Positions 7,404 through 12,307 of a stretch of DNA of 12,307 bases are shown one piece after another. The translations under genes were made by a program, and so were the position numbers. Location of the stretch: contig UQCY01000050.1 in assembly GCA_900539645.1 (NCBI GenBank), positions 1 to 12,307 of the forward strand, given 5' to 3'. Each line of letters begins with the position of its first letter. Position 1 is the stretch's first letter. The DNA comes from an uncultured Clostridium sp. (GTDB lineage Bacteria > Bacillota > Clostridia > Peptostreptococcales > Peptostreptococcaceae). The notes beneath the pieces were generated by a model. That model did no database searches and was not told the DNA's origin. It saw only the letters and a list, made by a program, of their open reading frames with translations.

Positions 7404-9005
7404 TTATTTATATTCTGGAATATCTATTAAAAGATTGTTTCCATTTCCATATTTTGTCATAAGTGATGACATCATCTTTGATATTCCATTAGCCCAGTTT
7501 ACATCTGTTGCATACTGATGCCAAGTATATTCATAGCACCATCTCATAGAATAAACTGTGTTCTGATTATATTTAGAGTTGTGGATGTATCCATCAGAAA
7601 TCCATTTTGCAGCCCCGTCTATACCTTTTTCAACAGTTGTCCAACCATTTTTATAAGCAGTAATTTTACCGCCTTCAAGTGCATTTCCATCTGTAGCACC
7701 TATTCCAAAGAAGTTGTAAACTGTTACAGGTTTTTCAAGAGTTACTCCATCGACACTAGTTACAACCTGTCCTTGCGCAAGTTTAGATTTACCATTTCCA
7801 GTTTCCCACATTGCATGAGATACAAAGTATAGTACATCTATATCGTACTTTTTAGCTGCATCTATAAATGCCTGACCTTTTCCGTTAAATACACATTCTG
7901 ATCCTCTAGATGCAAAATAATTATCTAGTGATTTTGCTGTTATAGAATTTGTATATCTATCAATTCTTACAAATTGCATTATTCCATCTGTATGACTAGT
8001 AAAGTTTGATGGATCTAAGTAGTATTCTAATTCTTCCTTAGTAGGTGCCCCATATGCTCTTGGATTAGTTCTCATAGCTTCTGTTGTGAATAAGCTTTCT
8101 TGAGGGTTTAATATATCAAGAAGTCTATTTGTCTGTCTTGATATTAAATTTCCACCACTCTGACCTTTTATATACTGAGCTTCTACCATATCATCTAGAG
8201 AGTAATCCTTTTGACTTCTCTGAGTATATGCACCTGGTATTACATCTGAAGCAGTACCATTTAAATCAGTATCTTCGTCTTCTATCTTATCTGATATGTA
8301 TTTTAAATATATAGAAGAAACATATCCATTTTTTCCATCGTATTCTACTTTGGCCCAGTTATTCTCAATAGTTGAAACTACTACTTTATCACCTTTATGA
8401 AGTGTGTCTATTTTTGTATACTGGCCACCAGCTCCATTTCTAACATTTAATAGAGATGATGTTACCTCCTGTATAGTCTTCTTAACTCCCTGAGAATTTC
8501 CTGTATTTCCAGAGTTATTATTTCCTGTAGATACAGATTTTAGGTATTCTGAAGAAACATACCCTATTTTAGATCCAAATTGAATCTTAGACCATCCATT
8601 AGATTCTGATATTACATCGACCTCGTTATTTTTATATAATTTGCCTATTGATGTATACGATGTAGCTGGACCACTTCTTACATTTAATGTTGTAGCTGTT
8701 ACTATCTTTTTTATGCCTCTAGCATCTTTTCTAATAGCATCGGCTTTTAATGATATATATTTTGAAACAACCCAACCTGTTTTACCAGAGGCTGTTTTAA
8801 TTTTGTACCAACCATCTTTTTCACCAATTACAGTTACCTTATTTCCTTTTTTTAACACTAACTGCAACTTTGCTGATGCTGAAGGAGAATATCTTACATT
8901 TAAATACGCTGAACTCACAATCCCTGTCTTAATATTTTCTGCATTTACATTCATCGCAAGCATAGGAATCATTGCTAGAGATGCAGCTGCCATTCTTTTT
9001 TTCAT
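7404..9005 (-). CDS. acd: Secreted N-acetylglucosaminidase (Acd-like autolysin) with three SH3b domains
   Basis: A 533-residue peptidoglycan hydrolase expected to cut the glycan chain next to N-acetylglucosamine. A signal peptide is seen at residues 1-22 (basic MKKR, hydrophobic core, Ala-X-Ala-like end NVNA before ENI). Three bacterial SH3 domains follow at about 26-86, 99-157 and 177-237, each with the LNVR signature, joined by a Ser/Gly/Asn linker at about 159-173. The C-terminal catalytic domain (about 368-520) is of glucosaminidase type (GH73-like); the likely catalytic Glu is in MWETGNG (E401), followed by YNFFGIGATDGNA. The ATG at 9005 is chosen because AAAGGAG lies 7-8 nt upstream; the longer frame from a TTG at 9023 runs through that site. 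Architecture and position beside polC recall C. difficile Acd. It has its own promoter and terminator. SH3b ligand and exact bond are inferred. Confidence 0.9.
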   Translation of the reverse strand: MKKRMAAASLAMIPMLAMNVNAENIKTGIVSSAYLNVRYSPSASAKLQLVLKKGNKVTVIGEKDGWYKIKTASGKTGWVVSKYISLKADAIRKDARGIKKIVTATTLNVRSGPATSYTSIGKLYKNNEVDVISESNGWSKIQFGSKIGYVSSEYLKSVSTGNNNSGNTGNSQGVKKTIQEVTSSLLNVRNGAGGQYTKIDTLHKGDKVVVSTIENNWAKVEYDGKNGYVSSIYLKYISDKIEDEDTDLNGTASDVIPGAYTQRSQKDYSLDDMVEAQYIKGQSGGNLISRQTNRLLDILNPQESLFTTEAMRTNPRAYGAPTKEELEYYLDPSNFTSHTDGIMQFVRIDRYTNSITAKSLDNYFASRGSECVFNGKGQAFIDAAKKYDIDVLYFVSHAMWETGNGKSKLAQGQVVTSVDGVTLEKPVTVYNFFGIGATDGNALEGGKITAYKNGWTTVEKGIDGAAKWISDGYIHNSKYNQNTVYSMRWCYEYTWHQYATDVNWANGISKMMSSLMTKYGNGNNLLIDIPEYK

Positions 9006-9012
9006 TTTAAAA

Positions 9013-9020
9013 TCTCCTTT
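9013..9020 (-). promoter_or_regulatory. Ribosome binding site that sets the autolysin start
   Basis: AAAGGAGA on the minus strand precedes ATG at 9005 by 7 nt. It lies inside the longer open frame from 9023 and so argues against that earlier TTG start. Confidence 0.85.
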
Positions 9021-9040
9021 CAATTCACTTAGTTAATATA

Positions 9041-9070
9041 ATTATAATCTATTTTTGCAATGTAAGTAAA
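9041..9070 (-). promoter_or_regulatory. Candidate sigma-A promoter of the autolysin gene
   Basis: The minus strand has a perfect TATAAT (9046-9041) with TTTACT (9070-9065) 18 nt upstream. A start near 9034 would give a leader of about 28 nt with a strong ribosome binding site. The -35 element is weak and the region AT-rich. Confidence 0.5.
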
Positions 9071-9119
9071 GACGATATATTTTTCACTATACGATTACAT
9101 TTTTATTTTTTTGTAGTAA

Positions 9120-9125
9120 TATAAT
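9120..9125 (+). promoter_or_regulatory. Possible -10 element of the sirtuin gene
   Basis: A TATAAT lies at 9120-9125 on the plus strand, about 28 nt before the TTG start. No good -35 box is at the proper distance; TTACAT at 9096-9101 is poor. The divergent gap of about 147 bp must hold the promoter, but this element is only a guess. Confidence 0.3.
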
Positions 9126-9135
9126 AATATAAAAC

Positions 9136-9143
9136 AAAAGGAG
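9136..9143 (+). promoter_or_regulatory. Ribosome binding site that favours a TTG start of the sirtuin
   Basis: AAAAGGAG directly abuts the ATG at 9144, leaving no spacer, but is 9 nt from TTG at 9153. Normal spacing favours TTG. Confidence 0.7.
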
Positions 9144-9152
9144 ATGATTATT

Positions 9153-9899
9153 TTGTTCGAGAATGAAGTAAACGAATTAAAAAAATTAATAGATTCACAC
9201 AGTAATATCGTGTTCTTTGGAGGAGCTGGAGTTTCTACAGAATCAAATATCCCAGATTTCAGAAGCTCTAATGGTTTATTCAATCAAAAGTTAAATAGAA
9301 GATTTTCACCTGAAGAAGTTGTATCTTATTCTTTCTTTGTTAGATATCCAGAGTATTTCTATGAATTCTACAAAGATAAGCTTATTTATCAGGACGCAGA
9401 GCCTAACAATGCACATAAAGCACTAGCTTATTTAGAGGAAATCGGAAAGTTAAAGGCTGTTATAACTCAGAATATAGATGGACTTCACCAAAAGGCTGGA
9501 AGCAAAAATGTTTACGAGCTTCACGGTTCTGTTCAGAGAAACTACTGTACAAAATGTCACAAGTTCTTTGATTTAGAAGATATGTTGGCTTTAGATGGAA
9601 CTATTCCAAAATGCGATGTATGTGGTGGAATTGTAAAGCCGGATGTCGTTCTATATGAAGAAGCACTGGATGAAAACACTATAACTGGAGCTATAAAAGC
9701 TATTAAAAATGCCGATCTTTTAATAATCGGTGGAACATCTCTTGTAGTTTATCCTGCTGCTAGCTTTGTAAACTACTACAGAGGAAAAGATTTAGTCCTT
9801 ATAAACAAAAGCTCTACTTCTATGGATGGAAGAGCAACTTTAAAAATAAATGCTCCTATAGGTAAGATACTATACGATGCAGTTTTAGCAGACAAATAA
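9153..9899 (+). CDS. cobB: NAD-dependent protein deacylase, Sir2 family (sirtuin)
   Basis: Sirtuins remove acyl groups from lysine, consuming NAD and giving nicotinamide and O-acyl-ADP-ribose. The 248-residue length fits single-domain bacterial sirtuins. Visible are the NAD-binding GAGVSTESNIPDFRS (24-38, with Asn where Gly is common), TQNIDGLHQKAG (105-116), the catalytic His in ELHGS (H124), four zinc Cys (C132, C135, C154, C157), KPDVVLYEE (162-170) and the GGTSLVVYPAA segment (193-203). All expected active-site parts are present. The Tyr/Arg pair of SIRT5-like desuccinylases is not evident, so deacetylation is the default guess. An ATG at 9144 would add three residues but has no spacer from the ribosome binding site. 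It is the only plus-strand gene, divergent from the autolysin and convergent with the MarR gene. Substrate is unknown from sequence. Confidence 0.95.
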   Translation: MFENEVNELKKLIDSHSNIVFFGGAGVSTESNIPDFRSSNGLFNQKLNRRFSPEEVVSYSFFVRYPEYFYEFYKDKLIYQDAEPNNAHKALAYLEEIGKLKAVITQNIDGLHQKAGSKNVYELHGSVQRNYCTKCHKFFDLEDMLALDGTIPKCDVCGGIVKPDVVLYEEALDENTITGAIKAIKNADLLIIGGTSLVVYPAASFVNYYRGKDLVLINKSSTSMDGRATLKINAPIGKILYDAVLADK

Positions 9900-9964
9900 A
9901 AAAAGGAAGGAATTCTCATACCAACTCAACGTTGTATGTATGAGAATTCTTTCCTTTTTTATTT
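9899..9964. terminator. Bidirectional terminator between sirtuin and MarR genes
   Basis: GAATTCTCATAC (9910-9921) pairs with GTATGAGAATTC (9938-9949). The stem continues outward through AAAGGAAG and TTTCCTTT with one G-U pair, giving about 23 bp (9899-9921 with 9938-9960). The 16-nt loop can form a small CAAC/GTTG stem. T runs flank it on both strands (TTTTTTATTTTT on plus; TTTTTTTATTTG on minus), so it serves both convergent genes. Confidence 0.93.
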
Positions 9965-9985
9965 TTAATAATTTTAGTTTTCCTA

Positions 9986-10426
9986 TTATTTAAGAGTTCC
10001 TATTAAAGTATCAAATACAAAATCTAATGCTTTGTATAAATCTTCTCTTTTATCTTCGTCTATAAGCTCTATTTTTTTATTTATTATTTTTAAGATATCA
10101 GCTTTTTCTCTCTCTAAAACTTCCTTACCTTTTTCAGTTATTCCATAGAATGTATTTCTTCTATCTTTTTTATCTTCTTCTCTATAAACATATTCCTGTT
10201 CAACAAGTTTATTTAGAAGTATGCATAGACTTGAAGTAGACACATGTAATACCTTACTTAGATTTTTCAGTTCCATTTTATCTATTTCCGCCATTTTCTT
10301 TAACGCAAAGAACTGTCTTTCTGTAAGTATTCTGCTTTCATTTCTCTCACTAACTATTACTTTAACTATACTGTGGAATACATGTATATTTTTAAGTAAC
10401 ATTATTGATAAATCTCTGTCTTCCAT
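9986..10426 (-). CDS. MarR-family transcriptional regulator
   Basis: A 146-residue winged-helix DNA-binding protein, expected to act as a dimer. The core helix-turn-helix is at about 52-78 (MELKNLSKVLHVSTSSLCIL), and the wing includes DKKDRRNTFYGITEKGKEVL (85-104), where the DRR signature is typical. Helices at about 1-30 and 108-146 would form the dimer interface. The ATG at 10426 is chosen because GGAGG lies 8 nt upstream; the longer frame from 10459 (TTG) runs through that site. It follows scpB by 50 nt on the same strand with no terminator seen, so it may share the scpAB transcript. No transporter, efflux or redox gene of the kind often controlled by MarR proteins is adjacent, and no binding palindrome is evident next to it. 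Ligand and targets cannot be told. Confidence 0.9.
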   Translation of the reverse strand: MEDRDLSIMLLKNIHVFHSIVKVIVSERNESRILTERQFFALKKMAEIDKMELKNLSKVLHVSTSSLCILLNKLVEQEYVYREEDKKDRRNTFYGITEKGKEVLEREKADILKIINKKIELIDEDKREDLYKALDFVFDTLIGTLK

Positions 10427-10434
10427 TTTTATTT

Positions 10435-10439
10435 CCTCC
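10435..10439 (-). promoter_or_regulatory. Ribosome binding site that sets the MarR start
   Basis: GGAGG on the minus strand is 8 nt before ATG at 10426, inside the longer TTG-started frame. It supports the shorter 146-residue protein. Confidence 0.8.
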
Positions 10440-10476
10440 GTTCCACATTTAACTAGCAATCCACAAATTTCCCACT

Positions 10477-11007
10477 TTAATTATTTTCTTCTATCTCCTC
10501 TATCTTAGGTAGCTCATCTATAGATTCTATATTGAGTAATTTTAAAAATTCATCACTAGTTTTATATATTATAGGTTTCCCTATTTTATTCAATCTTCCA
10601 GCCTCTACAATCAATTCATTTTCCTGAAGTGTTTTAAGAGCCTTATCGCATTTGACACCTCTTATATTTTCTATTTCTAATTTTGTAACCGGCTGCTTAT
10701 ATGCAATTATTGTAAGAGTTTCAAGAGTCGCCTGACTTAGAGTTTTTTTCTTTTTAGGCTCAAGAACCATCTTTATATAATCTGCATATTTTTCGTTTGT
10801 ACACATCTGGTACTTGTTTTCAAGTCTTATAATCTGAATTCCTCTATCATTCTCTTTATACTCAGTTATAAGCGCATCCATCATAAACTCTATTTCCTTA
10901 TGAGAAAGGTCTTTATTTATAATAGCATTTAATTCTTTTATGCTTATAGGCTCTCCATATGCAAACATAATAGCCTCTATTATATTTTTTATATCTTCTC
11001 TCTTCAT
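10477..11007 (-). CDS. scpB: Segregation and condensation protein B
   Basis: ScpB is a dimeric winged-helix protein that joins ScpA and SMC in the condensin-like complex for chromosome organisation and segregation. The 176 residues are of usual length. Marks are the N-terminal helix with IIEAIMFAYGEPISIKEL (about 9-26), the conserved QATLETLTIIAYKQPVTK (about 92-109) followed by IENIRGV, and GRLNKIGKPIIYKTSDEFL (about 137-155). The tail is acidic. The ATG at 11007 has GAGGAG 7 nt upstream, placed inside the last codons of scpA; only one base separates the scpA TAG from this ATG, so translation is probably coupled. Identification is secure. Confidence 0.97.
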   Translation of the reverse strand: MKREDIKNIIEAIMFAYGEPISIKELNAIINKDLSHKEIEFMMDALITEYKENDRGIQIIRLENKYQMCTNEKYADYIKMVLEPKKKKTLSQATLETLTIIAYKQPVTKLEIENIRGVKCDKALKTLQENELIVEAGRLNKIGKPIIYKTSDEFLKLLNIESIDELPKIEEIEENN

Positions 11008-11008
11008 A

Positions 11009-11758
11009 CTAATTCTCCTCAGAATATTCTAGCATCTTATCCGTTCTTTTAACTATTACTATATCTTCAAAAAAGTCATCTTGTGTAACAATTATCTCTT
11101 TTTCTTTTATCAGCTCTAATACACATAAAAACGATGCTATTATATCTCCTCTATCACTTTGATCTACATTTTCTAAAAAGCTTATTCTATCTTTTACAGA
11201 TAATGCTCTTCTCAAAGATACTATTTTTTCCTCTACAGATATAATTTTTCTATTTACAAGTCTTTCTAGTACGTCGTTTTTAGTTTCTTCTTCCTTTTTG
11301 TCTATATTTTTCAACAACTTAGGAAGCAGCTCCATCATTTTTGCTATAGATACGTCTTCTAAACTAAGCTCGTCCTCTATTATAACCTCTTCTTTTTTTC
11401 TAAAGAATCTTTCGTGTTCTTCATCAGCTTTTTCTTTTAATTCTTTAGATACTTGCTTGTATTTTTTATATTCTTTAAGTCTTTCAACAAGTTCAATTCT
11501 TGGATCCTCTTCCTCAGAATCCTCTCTTTGAAGATAAAGTAAATATCTAGATTTTATTTCGACCAACTTTGACGCCATAGTTATAAAGTCACTAGTTATT
11601 TCCATATCCATAGCTTCCATAGCATCTAGGTAATCAAGATACTGTTTTGTTATTTCTGAAATAGCTATATCCTTTATATCTATCTTATGTTTTGTCACAA
11701 GGTCGTACAAAAGGTCCATAGGTCCCTCATATACCTTTAATTGTACATTGTATTTCAT
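11009..11758 (-). CDS. scpA: Segregation and condensation protein A (kleisin)
   Basis: ScpA is the kleisin that bridges SMC heads and binds ScpB. The 249-residue length is typical. The N-terminal part carries the family signature VYEGPMDLLYDLVTKHKIDI (about 9-28), then ISEITKQYLDYL and ITSDFITMASKLVEIKSRYLL (about 55-75). The middle (about 78-170) is very rich in Glu and Lys, as expected for the linker. The C-terminal winged helix (about 190-245) would bind the SMC head. The ATG at 11758 has AGGAG 5 nt upstream. It follows the site-2 protease gene by 44 nt without a terminator, and touches scpB, giving an M50-scpA-scpB operon, a common Firmicutes order. Confidence 0.97.
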   Translation of the reverse strand: MKYNVQLKVYEGPMDLLYDLVTKHKIDIKDIAISEITKQYLDYLDAMEAMDMEITSDFITMASKLVEIKSRYLLYLQREDSEEEDPRIELVERLKEYKKYKQVSKELKEKADEEHERFFRKKEEVIIEDELSLEDVSIAKMMELLPKLLKNIDKKEEETKNDVLERLVNRKIISVEEKIVSLRRALSVKDRISFLENVDQSDRGDIIASFLCVLELIKEKEIIVTQDDFFEDIVIVKRTDKMLEYSEEN

Positions 11759-11802
11759 ATAATCTCCTCTTTAAGTAGTTATTAGATTATTTTTATTAAT
11801 TA

Positions 11803-12307
11803 TTAAAACATAAACATCTGTACTATTGTTGCAAATAAACCATGTATAGGATTTATTATTATTCTATACGCACCAGTTATAAGAAGTAATATAAGTACAA
11901 ATCCACTTATTCTTTCAAATTTGTACGCATATTCTCTCCACTGATATGGTATAAATGTTTCTATTACTCCCCATCCATCTAGTGGTGGTACCGGAAGTAA
12001 GTTAAATGCAGCAAACCCTATATTATATATTATACATGTATATGTTAAAACCTGTACTCCATATATAGGAACATTTTTGTAAATTATAGCACATACTATA
12101 GCTGTAAGTAGATTGCAGCATACTCCTGCAATAGATACTATAAAGTTCCCTACTCTGTAGTTTTTGTAATTCATAGGATTTACCGGAACTGGTTTAGCCC
12201 AACCTATGTGGAATATTATCATCGCAAGTAGTCCAAGTGGGTCTACGTGCTTTATAGGGTTTAATGTCATCCTTCCATATAATTTAGCTGTATCATCTCC
12301 TAAAAGA
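11803..12307 (-). CDS. Site-2 protease family (peptidase M50) membrane metalloprotease, C-terminal part (partial)
   Basis: The window edge cuts off the 5' end; 167 codons plus the stop are visible. The open frame runs to the edge without a stop, and the residues before Met-13 (LGDDTAKLYGR) fit the family, so the ATG at 12270 is internal, not the start. Visible family marks are GRMTLNPIKHVDPLG (11-25), GWAKPVPVNPMNYKN (about 34-48), the Gly-containing membrane segment AGVCCNLLTA (about 60-69) and FNLLPVPPLDGWGV (about 103-116), whose Asp is the expected third zinc ligand. The HExxH motif would lie in the missing part. Several hydrophobic helices are present, the last near 135-150. The type is close to the small M50 proteins often placed upstream of scpAB; its substrate is unknown. 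Confidence 0.92.
   Translation of the reverse strand, partial: LLGDDTAKLYGRMTLNPIKHVDPLGLLAMIIFHIGWAKPVPVNPMNYKNYRVGNFIVSIAGVCCNLLTAIVCAIIYKNVPIYGVQVLTYTCIIYNIGFAAFNLLPVPPLDGWGVIETFIPYQWREYAYKFERISGFVLILLLITGAYRIIINPIHGLFATIVQMFMF

Noticed and set aside
7518..9036. Three plus-strand frames within the autolysin gene (7518-7832, 8129-8314, 8641-9036)
   Set aside because: All lie opposite clear SH3b and glucosaminidase coding sequence and show no recognisable domain.
2891..9061. TTGCAA palindrome near the rimP (2891), polC (7320) and autolysin (9056) starts as a shared operator
   Set aside because: A 6-bp palindrome in AT-rich DNA is expected often, and its distance from each -10 element differs, so I see no consistent site.
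9095..9283. Minus-strand 62-codon frame overlapping the sirtuin start
   Set aside because: It is opposite the conserved NAD-binding motif of the sirtuin and extends into AT-rich promoter DNA; no support as a gene.
10221..11531. Plus-strand frames at 10221-10508 and 11298-11531
   Set aside because: Antisense to MarR/scpB and to the Glu/Lys-rich middle of scpA; the Ser/Leu/Phe-rich peptides are the expected mirror of that composition.
11803..12270. Complete 155-residue membrane protein starting at ATG 12270
   Set aside because: The frame continues upstream to the window edge with family-consistent residues and the zinc-binding HExxH is missing, so this is the C-terminal part of a larger M50 protease.
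1..12307. Novel defence, mobile or multi-gene accessory system
   Set aside because: All eleven genes belong to well-known families; I found no CRISPR-like direct repeats, transposase, integrase, attachment repeats, tRNA or stretch over 300 bases without a gene.

Overview
This is a low-GC, strongly AT-biased Firmicutes window made almost entirely of housekeeping genes. PolC-type DNA polymerase III, the rimP-nusA-ylxR-ylxQ-infB order, AGGAGG ribosome binding sites and frequent TTG starts point to Clostridia. From memory, the order Acd-like autolysin, polC, rimP, nusA matches Clostridioides difficile, so Peptostreptococcaceae or a close relative is my best guess; I could not test this by search.

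Layout from left to right. Positions 1-2753 on the minus strand hold the translation/transcription operon rimP, nusA, ylxR, ylxQ and the 5' part of infB, which is cut by the window edge. Positions 2754-2963 form a regulatory gap with a likely rimP promoter and, inside the leader, a short hairpin followed by a 6-U tract. This resembles the site where NusA autoregulates its operon in Bacillus subtilis. Positions 2964-7265 (minus) encode PolC, the replicative polymerase. Positions 7404-9005 (minus) encode a secreted N-acetylglucosaminidase with three SH3b domains, with its own promoter and terminator. Positions 9153-9899 (plus) encode a sirtuin, the only plus-strand gene. A long bidirectional terminator at 9899-9960 separates it from a convergent minus-strand group: a site-2 protease (partial, cut by the right edge), scpA, scpB and a MarR regulator.

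The nusA operon makes ribosome maturation factor RimP, elongation factor NusA, two small RNA-binding proteins and initiation factor IF-2, so it joins transcription and translation supply. PolC replicates the chromosome and ScpAB, with SMC, condenses and segregates it. The autolysin remodels the wall.

Four of the ten genes with a visible start appear to use non-ATG codons (GTG for infB; TTG for ylxR, polC and the sirtuin), and for three genes the longest open frame starts too early. I see no mobile element, CRISPR array, tRNA, rRNA or undescribed multi-gene system. The most useful signals are regulatory: the rimP leader attenuator candidate, inverted repeats beside the rimP and polC starts, and the convergent terminator.
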